DNA of 35,566 nucleotides from an uncultured Brevibacillus sp. (GCA_946402065.1 CAMIVR010000046.1:1-35566), one strand, 5' to 3'; positions 24,738-31,403 are shown, numbered from the stretch's first letter. Made by a program: numbers and translations. Notes: generated from the sequence alone by a model not told the origin.

Positions 24738-25730
24738 TTGTTGATTTTGACGGAGCAAGATGTACGAAACATATATTCCATGAAGGAGTGCGTAGCCGAC
24801 GTTGAGCAGGCGTTTCGCTTCCAGCGGGAAGGCCGCACGGAATCGCCGATTCGCACGGCTATCGGTGTGGACAGCGAAGATTCAACTGCACTGTTTATGC
24901 CGGCCTATGTGGAAGCGATCCAGCACGTCGGCATTAAAGTGGTCAGCGTATTTCCGAAAAACCGGTACCGAGGCGACAAGGTCATAAAAGGTGTGATTCT
25001 GTTGACAGACGCCACTACAGGTGAGCACGTCGGATTGATGGATGCAGCCCACTTGACGGTCATGCGCACCGGAGCAGTCAGCGGTGTGGCGACGCGCTAT
25101 TTGGCCAGACAGGACGCCAGATGCTGTGCCGTATTGGGCTGCGGGGTCCAGTCCGTCGGCCAGATTCAAGCGATGATGGAGGTTCGTGAGCTGACGGAGC
25201 TTGTTCTGTTTAACCGTACCCGCGAGAAGGCAGAGCGAGTGAAAACAATGATCCGGACGATGTATCCGGAGTGGAAGGGGCACATCCAGGTCGTCGATGA
25301 GGCGAATGCGGCAGTGGACAAAGCGGACATTATCGTCTGCAGCTCCAATTCACTGACGCCGCTGTTTGACGGAAATCGCGTACGACCGGGAACGCATATC
25401 AACGGCATCGGTTCCTATTTGCCGCATATGCAGGAGATCGATGTCACGACCTTGCTGCGGAGCGACAAAATCGTCGTCGACACGGAAGAAGGTGTGATGC
25501 ACGAAGCTGGTGATTTTCTCGTCCCGATTGGCAAGGGTGAATGGAGCGCCGAGCACATATTCGCTGAGATCGGAGACATCATTACCGGGGAAAAGCCCGG
25601 CCGTGAATCGGCGGAAGAGATTACGCTGTTCAAATCGGTAGGGATTGCCCTGCTCGATACGGTTGTTGCCCACGCTGTTTTCATGAAAGCCAAAGCGCTG
25701 GGGATCGGCAATGAAATCGAGTGGTCATAG
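24738..25730 (+). CDS. Ornithine cyclodeaminase / mu-crystallin family protein
   Basis: The product is 330 residues, the usual family length. It has the NAD-binding Rossmann motif GCGVQSVG (134-141), the substrate-side Lys67 in GIKVVSVFPKN, the MDAAHLTVMRTGAVSG segment (101-116), and GIGSYLPHMQEID near the active site. Members convert ornithine to proline, act as alanine dehydrogenases, or make imines for other pathways; sequence alone does not decide. The TTG at 24738 follows AAGGTGGGG at 9 bases; ATGs at 24702 and 24717 lie upstream of that site. It follows the M42 peptidase gene, consistent with a peptide and amino acid catabolic unit. Confidence 0.88.
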   Translation: MLILTEQDVRNIYSMKECVADVEQAFRFQREGRTESPIRTAIGVDSEDSTALFMPAYVEAIQHVGIKVVSVFPKNRYRGDKVIKGVILLTDATTGEHVGLMDAAHLTVMRTGAVSGVATRYLARQDARCCAVLGCGVQSVGQIQAMMEVRELTELVLFNRTREKAERVKTMIRTMYPEWKGHIQVVDEANAAVDKADIIVCSSNSLTPLFDGNRVRPGTHINGIGSYLPHMQEIDVTTLLRSDKIVVDTEEGVMHEAGDFLVPIGKGEWSAEHIFAEIGDIITGEKPGRESAEEITLFKSVGIALLDTVVAHAVFMKAKALGIGNEIEWS

Positions 25731-25914
25731 CCATAAGTGGTCCCCTTGTCTGACGATCGATTGCTCCCGTTGTTGGATAGTCCGCATGCATGTATATGAT
25801 CGGCAACGGGCACGGCTTGCTCCGTCGACAGCTTGGCGCGGATCATTTTTTTCGTCAAACGGATTTGCATAGAGCTAACCGTTTGCCTGTGGGCAGAGGG
25901 GATTGCGTTCAACG
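25731..25914. other. Gene-poor stretch after the cyclodeaminase gene
   Basis: No convincing gene or terminator is seen. A minus-strand frame starting near 25870 (MQIRLTKKMIRAKLSTEQ...) has a protein-like first 35 residues but no ribosome binding site; it may be a gene remnant. Confidence 0.3.
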
Positions 25915-25958
25915 GATGGGGACGTCCCGAAGTCAAGCTGATGACGATGGGGACGTCC
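25915..25958. repeat. Direct repeat GATGGGGACGTCC (two copies)
   Basis: The 13-mer occurs at 25915-25927 and 25946-25958, 31 bases apart, with GGACGTCC itself palindromic. It resembles REP-type units known near RAYT transposases in other bacteria. No transposase gene is in the window. Confidence 0.5.
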
Positions 25959-25980
25959 TTCTGACGTACAATGGGAGAAG

Positions 25981-26097
25981 TCACTCCAGCCAGTCATTTA
26001 ACACATGGAACATCTCTTCGTCGCGGGGAGGAAAATAGACTTCATACAAATCTTCCAAGAGATAATCCTCCTCTTCCGGATTGCGGAACGGATCCAT
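25981..26097 (-). CDS. 38-residue acidic protein, unknown function
   Basis: The product is 38 residues, starting MDPFRNPEEEDYLLEDLYEV and ending NDWLE, with 13 acidic residues and a central YFPPRDEEMFHVL. A perfect AAGGAGGTG precedes the ATG at 6 bases spacing, which is strong evidence of translation. It has no signal peptide or membrane segment. I do not recognise a family. It lies convergent with the cyclodeaminase-family gene and apart from other genes. Its promoter is not clear; the hairpin TTTTCCC/GGGAAAA at about 26184-26207 lies upstream. Confidence 0.65.
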   Translation of the reverse strand: MDPFRNPEEEDYLLEDLYEVYFPPRDEEMFHVLNDWLE

Positions 26098-26273
26098 CTG
26101 GACACCTCCTTCAGGTAAATGGTTGCTGCGCTACTGATGATGTGAGCGTCCATGCTGTAAAGCTGACGAAAGTGCTATCATCAGTTTTCCCCGCAATGAG
26201 GGAAAATACATATAATTTTTTCGAGGGAATACATCCTGTGGCATCGCCGACACTCGCACATCCTGATCATTGC

Positions 26274-26318
26274 AACTAAGGCTACGCCAAAAAGCTTGGC
26301 GAAGCCAAATTTTCTAAT
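26274..26318. repeat. Palindromic element, copy B
   Basis: GGCT-A-CGCCAA (26280-26290) pairs with TTGGCG-A-AGCC (26296-26306) around AAAGC. It shares AACTAAGGCT at its left and TTTTCTAAT at its right with the element at 9212-9265. It sits just upstream of the tRNA promoter and could act as a weak terminator. Confidence 0.6.
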
Positions 26319-26327
26319 AAAAAGGTA

Positions 26328-26356
26328 TTGATTTTATCATTTGTACATAGTATACT
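26328..26356 (+). promoter_or_regulatory. Promoter of the tRNA pair
   Basis: TTGATT (26328-26333) and TATACT (26351-26356) are 17 bases apart, 52 bases before tRNA-Thr. Confidence 0.7.
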
Positions 26357-26408
26357 CAATTTTGTCGCTACCACTTGAAAGGTAAGCACCATACATCCTT
26401 TATCTATC

Positions 26409-26484
26409 GCCGGTGTAGCTCAATTGGTAGAGCACCTGACTTGTAATCAGGGGGTTGTGGGTTCAAGTCCTATCGCCGGCACCA
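26409..26484 (+). tRNA. tRNA-Thr (TGT anticodon)
   Basis: It is 76 bases with an encoded CCA. The acceptor GCCGGTG pairs with CGCCGGC; D arm GCTC/GAGC, anticodon stem CCTGA/TCAGG with loop CTTGTAA (anticodon TGT), and T loop TTCAAGT are all regular. tRNA-Leu follows after 18 bases. Confidence 0.97.
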
Positions 26485-26502
26485 GGTTTTCCTCATATCC
26501 AT

Positions 26503-26589
26503 GCGGTCGTGGCGGAATTGGCAGACGCGCCAGATTCAGGTTCTGGTGTCAGCAATGACGTGGAGGTTCAAGTCCTCTCGACCGCACCA
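26503..26589 (+). tRNA. tRNA-Leu (CAG anticodon)
   Basis: It is 87 bases with an encoded CCA and the long variable arm of a class II tRNA. The acceptor GCGGTCG pairs with CGACCGC; the anticodon stem CCAGA/TCTGG carries loop TTCAGGT (anticodon CAG); the variable arm is TGTCAGCAATGACG, and the T loop TTCAAGT. Confidence 0.97.
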
Positions 26590-26603
26590 TACCTAATAAA
26601 GCA

Positions 26604-26641
26604 AAGCTCTTCAGATAGTTCTGGAGGGCTTATTTCTTTTT
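26604..26641 (+). terminator. Terminator of the tRNA operon
   Basis: AAGCTCTTCAG pairs with CTGGAGGGCTT (two G-U pairs) around ATAGTT, followed by ATTTCTTTTT. Confidence 0.8.
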
Positions 26642-26839
26642 GATCAGCACTACCTTCTGTATCAGGCGGAGAGTCCTGAACGGGGGATAGCGAGTGCAGG
26701 GGGCCTACCACGAGGTGATCGCCTAAAGGACGTTGGAGAAAGCGGAAGACCTGGGAGCCTCCGGCAGCTTTCGATGAATCGTCAATAGAAGAGTCCCCCA
26801 CCTCAACCGCTTTGGAGCGGTAGGTGGGGGAGGGTTCAA
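26642..26839 (+). mobile_element. Relic of an IS200/IS605-type element (TnpB tail and right end)
   Basis: A plus-strand frame runs without stop from the tRNA terminator to TAG at 26786-26788 and ends GRPGSLRQLSMNRQ, a tail of the kind seen at TnpB C-termini. Six bases later comes a strong hairpin, and the element appears to end in GTTCAA at about 26834-26839. A hairpin overlapping or just after tnpB and a TTCAA terminus are typical of IS605-family right ends, where the same region makes the omega (guide) RNA. No tnpA, no TnpB catalytic domain and no left end are seen, so it would be a dead remnant. The left boundary is not visible. Support is by pattern memory, without a search. Confidence 0.55.
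26794..26831 (+). other. Strong terminal hairpin of the element, omega RNA-like
   Basis: TCCCCCACCT and AGGTGGGGGA form the outer stem; ACCGCT and AGCGGT form the inner stem around TTTG or TTGG. No U tract follows, which argues against an ordinary terminator. Confidence 0.6.
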
Positions 26840-26842
26840 ATT

Positions 26843-27064
26843 CTATAGAAACTGCAACAGGTACATGACAATAAAAATCACTGAACATACTGCAATAACA
26901 GCAAAAACAAAATAACCAAAAAAACGGAGAACACGGGGCATTTTTTTCATATCAACTTTATTTGTCGGCACGCCCATAATGTTCCTGTAGTGATCCGTAA
27001 CCGAGTTAAAGGAAGAGATCTCTTGACTATCATTCTTCACTTCTTGTTCATCGTTTTGTTTCAT
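26843..27064 (-). CDS. Small membrane protein, unknown
   Basis: The product is 73 residues. The first 45 are hydrophilic and charged (MKQNDEQEVKNDSQE...), the next part is basic (DMKKMPRVLRFFGY), then one membrane helix spans about 48-72 (FVFAVIAVCSVIFIVMYLLQF). This layout predicts a single-pass protein with the N-terminus inside. AGGAGGAG lies 10 bases before the ATG. I do not recognise a family. Its stop codon lies 4 bases from the proposed end of the IS605-type relic. Confidence 0.55.
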   Translation of the reverse strand: MKQNDEQEVKNDSQEISSFNSVTDHYRNIMGVPTNKVDMKKMPRVLRFFGYFVFAVIAVCSVIFIVMYLLQFL

Positions 27065-27128
27065 GGCACATGGACTCCTCCTATTTTAAGCATTTTACCA
27101 TATTTTTCGGCAATTTTGCTATATCAGT

Positions 27129-27617
27129 ATGCCGGCGAGTTCCGCAGAGAACAGTCTGGCTAATGAAATCTGGCCGCTCATCACCGGTCAGACACTCCAA
27201 ACGAGACACATGGAATTTGGGTTCTTGCTTCATCTGCTGTATCTCAAAGGCTACTCCTATGAGTCGCTTGTAACGAGGAAAACTCAAACGAAGGAGGTTT
27301 CTGCACAAGCGGCGTTGCAGGAAATGATGACCCGGCTGCGCAGTCACGGTCTGTCTGCTGATGAGCGGACTCGAAAAACGGTAGCAGGCTATTTGGAGCA
27401 AACGTACCCTTCCGGCCAAGTGGTCGTCCAGCAGAATGGCCGTTTTGGCAAGGTGCTGATTCGATTACAGGATCAAAGCATGTACATCGATCATAATGGC
27501 GTTTTTTCGACCGACGATGAAAGCAGTGGTGCCGGATTTTCCCGATTATGCATGGACGAAAGTGCTCTATCGCGATTTAGGGCAGCAGTCGGCAGAAGAC
27601 TACGCTGCTGCAAGTAA
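27129..27617 (+). CDS. Hypothetical protein, possibly frameshifted
   Basis: The frame encodes 162 residues. Residues 1-125 look like a real soluble protein (IWPLITGQTLQTRHMEFGFLL..., GRFGKVLIRLQDQSMYIDHNG). After a run of six T at 27500-27505 the character changes, ending SRFRAAVGRRLRCCK. In the +1 frame the same bases read VVPDFPDYAWTKVLYRDLGQQSAEDYAAASK, which looks more like protein, suggesting a one-base change in the T run. There is no clear ribosome binding site before the ATG; a TGCTATATC extended -10-like sequence at 27117-27125 is very close to it. I do not recognise a family. Confidence 0.4.
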   Translation: MPASSAENSLANEIWPLITGQTLQTRHMEFGFLLHLLYLKGYSYESLVTRKTQTKEVSAQAALQEMMTRLRSHGLSADERTRKTVAGYLEQTYPSGQVVVQQNGRFGKVLIRLQDQSMYIDHNGVFSTDDESSGAGFSRLCMDESALSRFRAAVGRRLRCCK

Positions 27618-27652
27618 AACCCGCCCCGGACGTCACAACGTCCGAGGCGGGG
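27618..27652 (-). terminator. Hairpin next to the permease remnant
   Basis: ACCCGCC-C-CGGACGT pairs with ACGTCCG-A-GGCGGGGT. On the minus strand it is followed by TTTTA. It corresponds in position to the terminator after the intact permease gene (31343-31384). Confidence 0.65.
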
Positions 27653-27655
27653 TTG

Positions 27656-27909
27656 GATGGTGAAGCATGCGTAAAACCGCAAGATGAAACAGCGCGTAGC
27701 AGATAAAGCCGATCGCAATGCCGTCTTCGATACTGGGCATGAGTGGAATGAACGCGATGAATGACGCGATTGAAGCGCTTCGGCTTTCCGCTCATGTTCA
27801 GTTGGGCGGTAATGAGTCCGACATTCTCCAACACGATGACGAGCGTGAGCGAAAAGATAGCGACAATCAAGGTCGTAATCGTAATGGCGTAAGCCCGTTT
27901 CCTGTACAT
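27656..27909 (-). pseudogene. Remnant of an NCS2 purine permease
   Basis: Two blocks match the intact permease gene at 31404-32777. Minus-strand translation of about 27770-27895 gives TLIVAIFSLTLVIVLENVG and QLNMSGKPKRFNRVI, nearly identical to its counterpart. The block 27660-27760 matches the C-terminal coding end (bases ACCGCAAGATGAAACAGCGC in both). Between them about 290 bases are missing, and the frames no longer join. The N-terminal two-thirds is absent. Confidence 0.85.
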
Positions 27910-27939
27910 AGGTCACGTTCTACGAACGATACAGCCGTT

Positions 27940-28470
27940 TCAGGATTTTTTGGGAAACAGGGTATAGCTGAAGCTCCAGATAAAATCGATTCCTAAAATG
28001 ATTGACCAGTACGAGATGGTGTTCCACAGACTCTCAGTCCTGCTGTCATCGCCGACGAACCCGATCATGCCAAGCAGAATCAAGCTGCCGATGATCCAGG
28101 CAAGCAAGTGAAGCAACCACGATTTTCGTTCCCGGCTGGCATGGGCAGAGCCGTACTTTGGCCGTGGCTCTGGTGCAGGGGCTCCGGCAAACCGGTACGC
28201 GAAACGTTGGTCCGCCCAACGAATCATCCGCTTGCCGTAGGCGATGGACACGCCGATATACACTGCGGCAAGTCCGTGTATGGAGCTTGCAGTAGCTCCG
28301 TTGTGCAAGTCAATAACGGTGGCGATGATCAAAACCAGATCGACTACAGGTGTGGCGGCCAGCAAGACAGCTCCGATTCGTTTCAAGCCCAAAATATACC
28401 GAAAGACAAGACCGGCTACGACGAATAGCCAAAATCCAATTTCACATCCAATGATAAATGCGACAATCAC
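27940..28470 (-). CDS. YmcC-like membrane protein
   Basis: The product is 176 residues with about five hydrophobic segments: 1-25, 32-52, 62-78, 116-138 and 152-170. CEIGFWLFVVAGLVFRY, PVVDLVLIIATVIDL, HGLAAVYIGVSIAYGKRMI-WAD and FAYRFAGAP match what I recall of B. subtilis YmcC, a membrane protein of unknown function. A GTG at 28470 is the only in-frame start; AAGGAAGGGA lies 11 bases upstream. It is divergent from a PksA-like TetR gene, just as ymcC and pksA are neighbours in B. subtilis. The TetR operators in the gap probably control it. Confidence 0.75.
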   Translation of the reverse strand: MIVAFIIGCEIGFWLFVVAGLVFRYILGLKRIGAVLLAATPVVDLVLIIATVIDLHNGATASSIHGLAAVYIGVSIAYGKRMIRWADQRFAYRFAGAPAPEPRPKYGSAHASRERKSWLLHLLAWIIGSLILLGMIGFVGDDSRTESLWNTISYWSIILGIDFIWSFSYTLFPKKS

Positions 28471-28492
28471 AATACATGCAATCCCTTCCTTT

Positions 28493-28559
28493 TTAATACA
28501 ATCGTATTATTAACCGGATTTATTTTAACACTGTTGTATTAAAAAAACAACAGTGTTAA
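28493..28559. promoter_or_regulatory. Three operator-like sites TTAAYAC-N4-GTRTTAA
   Basis: Site 1 (28493-28510) is TTAATAC-AATC-GTATTAT, site 2 (28525-28542) is TTAACAC-TGTT-GTATTAA, and site 3 (28542-28559) keeps the right half GTGTTAA. Sites 2 and 3 also form a 15-base inverted repeat (28523-28537 and 28547-28561). This is the expected target of the adjacent TetR protein. Confidence 0.75.
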
Positions 28560-28562
28560 AAT
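28534..28562 (+). promoter_or_regulatory. Promoter of the TetR gene, apparently leaderless
   Basis: TTGTAT (28534-28539) and TAAAAT (28557-28562) are 17 bases apart. The ATG at 28569 lies 7 bases past the -10, where transcription would start, and no ribosome binding site is seen. The promoter overlaps operator sites 2 and 3. Confidence 0.6.
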
Positions 28563-28568
28563 TTGAGC

Positions 28569-29165
28569 ATGCCAAAAATCGTAAATCATGAAGAGCGCCG
28601 AAAGCACTTAGGTGAATCCGTATGGCGGATTGTTCAGCGAGAAGGGCTGGAAGGGGTGAGCGTACGCAGAGTCGCCGAGGAAGCAGGGATGTCCCTCGGG
28701 TCGCTGCGTCATTACTTCGATTCGCAATCCGAATTGCTTGCCTTCTCGATGCATCTGGTCTCCGAACGGATCATCCAGCGAATGGAGTCCCTCCCGCCAT
28801 ATAACGACCCTCGAAAAAGTATCGAGGCCCTGATTGAGCAAATCGTTCCCCTGGATGAAGAGCGATTGGCGGAAAGTCAAATTTGGTTGGCTTTTACAAC
28901 CTTCGCTTTGACCGAGCCGGATTTGAAGCCGCTCAGTCGGGAAATTCACGACTTGCTCAGCAACCTGTTCCGCAGCAAAATTCTCGGCGTCCTGATTGAC
29001 TCAGGGCTTGCAAAGCCGGGACTCGACGCGGAGTTGGAGGCAAAGCGTTTTCATGCGCTCGTCGACGGTCTGCTCGTCCATGGTGTGATCGCTTCCGAGG
29101 TTGTAAGTGCGAAGGATATTTCCAGAATCGTGGCGAAGCATCTGGACAGCTTGCTTGAGCGGTAG
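28569..29165 (+). CDS. PksA-like TetR family regulator
   Basis: The product is 198 residues. The TetR helix-turn-helix is at about 10-55 (RRKHLGESVWRIVQREG, VSVRRVAEEAGMSLGSLRHYF), and the C-terminal ligand domain follows. The N-terminal MPKIVNHEERRK and the SLGSLRHYF recognition helix resemble B. subtilis PksA. The ATG at 28569 is preferred to a TTG at 28563 because it matches the family start. No ribosome binding site is present, so the mRNA is probably leaderless. It likely represses itself and the divergent ymcC-like gene. Confidence 0.85.
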   Translation: MPKIVNHEERRKHLGESVWRIVQREGLEGVSVRRVAEEAGMSLGSLRHYFDSQSELLAFSMHLVSERIIQRMESLPPYNDPRKSIEALIEQIVPLDEERLAESQIWLAFTTFALTEPDLKPLSREIHDLLSNLFRSKILGVLIDSGLAKPGLDAELEAKRFHALVDGLLVHGVIASEVVSAKDISRIVAKHLDSLLER

Positions 29166-29689
29166 ATGCAGGCAGACTGTTGTTGTGACGCAAAGTTCCT
29201 TTATCGTTATTTTTGAAGATGGACAAGGAAAGGGGGAGCGTATAGCAAGTCCGCGAAAAATCTAAGGAAAGGGTACAGCAATACTTGTTGCGTTGCAGGA
29301 AGAATACAGAAGTCATTTTTGCGGACAAAAATGCTGGCGGTACATGGATTAGCTGTGCCGCCCTTTTGTTTGGCAATGCTGATTGTCTTCGCGTTGGCTT
29401 TCTTCATTCAAAAGCCGGTGAGCGAATGGAGCTTCCATTGCGTTCGACCGCGTCACTTCAACGTAGACAGTAGAAAGCAGGGAGTACGCGAGCAGTGCAG
29501 ACTAGACTTACAAAAACAGAAGCCAATAGGGTTCCCTCAGTGCTTACTTTACATGAAATTCACAGTGCACGTGGTTGTAATATATTCAATTGATCAGTTA
29601 AATATAGGTTTTTGCAACTAGTTCTACAAACATTATAGGTAAGATAAGCCCTTTATTGGCCGAATTGTCAAATATAAGTGGGCAATTTC
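29166..29689. other. Gene-free, probably decayed stretch
   Basis: No intact gene is seen. A short frame near 29331 (MLAVHGLAVPPFCLAMLIVFALAFF) has one hydrophobic segment and then turns into unlikely sequence; it may be a remnant of a membrane protein. The tail (29560-29650) is AT-rich. Confidence 0.4.
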
Positions 29690-29901
29690 AGGTTGAACGG
29701 AATCGAAAATCGTCTCGCGTTCACGATCCTGGCGATCGTTTAGGTGACGTTGATCTTCACAATCGCGCTGATCATGATTCTGCTGCCGATGATTGCAAGG
29801 GAGTCGCCTTGAGTTTGTCGCAGCTGCTTGTTGCTTCAGGTAGCCTACGGACTGTCTTTCAGCAGCTTGCTGCTATTCGGCGGAGCATTGGAGAAATAAA
29901 T
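29690..29901 (+). pseudogene. Fragments of a decayed membrane protein gene
   Basis: One frame reads NGIENRLAFTILAIV, a stop, then VTLIFTIALIMILLPMIARESP. Another frame further on reads VAYGLSFSSLLLFGGALEK and a stop (about 29840-29901). These look like membrane helices interrupted by stops and shifts. I cannot name the parent family. Confidence 0.45.
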
Positions 29902-30064
29902 GTTGCTTTAGTTAGTGGTTTATCGGTCTGTTTTTTTCAAAAAATGTCATTGAATTGGCTTGGAGCGCCGAGTCTTTGTGGAAGAAAAACAGCAGACTGG
30001 TGCAACGAACAAGTTTGCGGATGTGGCAAACAATTTGAAAAATCGATGGGAGAGGAAAATTACA

Positions 30065-30300
30065 ATGGAAATTTACCATGTACATTAAAAAACGTATTGC
30101 AAAGCGGAGGGGTAACCGTCGTCAATTTTTGGGCACCATGGTGCGGACCGTACCGGATGTTTGCACCCGTTCTTGAAGCCTATGACGCCGAAGGGAACAA
30201 ATTACGTCAAAATTCTTAAAATCAAAGTGGACGAACGAACATCTCCAGACCGCTGCTTTCTACGGAAACATGAGCATTCCGGCTACGATACTGCCGCCTG
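30065..30300 (+). pseudogene. Decayed thioredoxin
   Basis: It begins with ATG after GGGAGAGG and reads MEIYHV, then after a shift TLKNVLQSGG and VTVVNFWAPWCGPYRMFAP, VLEAYDAEGNK; after further shifts VKILKIKVDE and LQTAAFYGNMSIPATIL. It parallels the intact thioredoxin at 30672 throughout. The second active-site cysteine is tyrosine (WCGPY) and at least three frameshifts are present, so it cannot work as a thioredoxin. Confidence 0.88.
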
Positions 30301-30334
30301 CCGAGGTAGCGACTCATGACGAACGTGTAGTGAG

Positions 30335-30627
30335 CTTACTTTCAAAGATCAGCATACCAATAAAGAAAGGATGGTAGAAGCGGCCGGTATTTTTGTGGCC
30401 AATCGATCACCAACCGAACACCGGTTTGCTGCAGGGACAATTGGTAACCGGTGAGCAGGGCTATCCAGCTGTACAACCGGGCACGTCACGAACGAACAGT
30501 CAGGGGGGTGTGCGCTTGCGACGATGAACAGGATCGTCACTATCGTCAAGCCATTACAGCGGCGGGTAGCGAGTGGATAGCTGCCCTGGATTGTAAGCGG
30601 TTTTTGGATCAATTGGAAAATCGCTAA
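30335..30627 (+). pseudogene. Decayed C-terminal part of thioredoxin reductase
   Basis: Successive frames read NKERMVEAAGIFVA, then IDHQPNTGLLQGQLVTGEQG and PAVQPGTSRTN, then DDEQDRHYRQAITAAGSEW and AALDCKRFLDQLENR with TAA at 30625. This is the end of a TrxB-type flavoprotein, where the family has GIFVAIG-PNT, a T-GVFAAGD segment and DYRYRQAITAAG. The N-terminal FAD and redox-centre parts are missing, fused by deletion to the thioredoxin remnant. Confidence 0.85.
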
Positions 30628-30671
30628 GCAAATGGTCGGGAGATCGAAAAGTAGAGGGGAGACGAGATGGA

Positions 30672-30989
30672 ATGGCGGTTTACAATGTAACAGATTCTAC
30701 TTTTAAAAGGGAATTAAAGACAAAAGGATTAACGTTAGTCAACTTTTGGGCACCGTGGTGCGGACCGTGCCGGATGCTTGCGCCTATCATTGAAGCGTAC
30801 GATGCAGAAGGGAATAAGGATATCAAGATTCTCAAGGTCAATGTAGAGAAAAATCTGGAGACGGCATCCCTTTTTCAAATAATGAGCCTCCCGGCGACGA
30901 TTCTTTTTAAAAACGGCAAGCCCGTTGATAAAAAAATCGGTGTAATGTCCAAATTGGATTTAAAACAATTTATTGCCAAGCATAAATAA
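30672..30989 (+). CDS. Thioredoxin
   Basis: The product is 105 residues, the usual thioredoxin length. The redox centre WCGPC has Cys30 and Cys33; the cis-proline segment MSLPATILFKNG and the LVNFWAPWC strand are normal. It should reduce disulfides in cytoplasmic proteins. GAGGGGAG lies 9 bases before the ATG. It follows the thioredoxin and reductase remnants, so it may have been part of a larger redox operon. A terminator lies about 100 bases downstream. It may not be the main trxA of the cell, which usually lies elsewhere in Bacillales. Confidence 0.92.
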   Translation: MAVYNVTDSTFKRELKTKGLTLVNFWAPWCGPCRMLAPIIEAYDAEGNKDIKILKVNVEKNLETASLFQIMSLPATILFKNGKPVDKKIGVMSKLDLKQFIAKHK

Positions 30990-31090
30990 GGTAAATACGG
31001 TGAAGACCAGAACCTTGCAAAATGAATGGTCGCTTCAAGGCCAAAGCGCGAAGAGATAAACCGATTTTGGCGAAATTTCAAGACGTAAAG

Positions 31091-31137
31091 AACCAGCGAT
31101 GCGGCTCAGTAAGGGCTCCTGCTGGTTTTCTTTTTTT
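31091..31137 (+). terminator. Terminator downstream of thioredoxin
   Basis: AACCAGC (31091-31097) pairs with GCTGGTT (31121-31127), followed by TTCTTTTTTTC. Confidence 0.75.
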
Positions 31138-31342
31138 CTGGCCGATTCCTTCTGGCGCGTTTGTGAGAGTCCCGCTTATTGCAGAGGGCCTTTTTGCGTA
31201 TATTCAGATGAGGTAGTGAAGAAATTGCAGAACAAGGGCTGTACAGCCTGCCGACTTGAAGAGGGGCACTGGAGTGGCTTGAGTGCCATAAAATGAAGCC
31301 ATACGGGTAGTTTGTAAAAAGTGGAACATGCTAAGCTGCGAG
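31138..31342. other. Stretch without a clear gene
   Basis: A plus-strand frame up to 31296 ends EVVKKLQNKGCTACRLEEGHW... The GCTACR segment recalls a CxxC redox or haem site, but there is no start or ribosome binding site. It may be a fragment; nothing else is seen. Confidence 0.25.
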
Positions 31343-31384
31343 AAACAAACAAACCCGCCCGAACGCCTATGCGTCCAGAGCGGG
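31343..31384 (-). terminator. Terminator of the NCS2 permease gene
   Basis: On the minus strand CCCGCTCTGGACGC pairs with GCGTTCGGGCGGG (some G-U and mismatched pairs), followed by TTTGTTTGTTT. Confidence 0.75.
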
Positions 31385-31403
31385 CACGAATGGTGAAGCT
31401 TGC

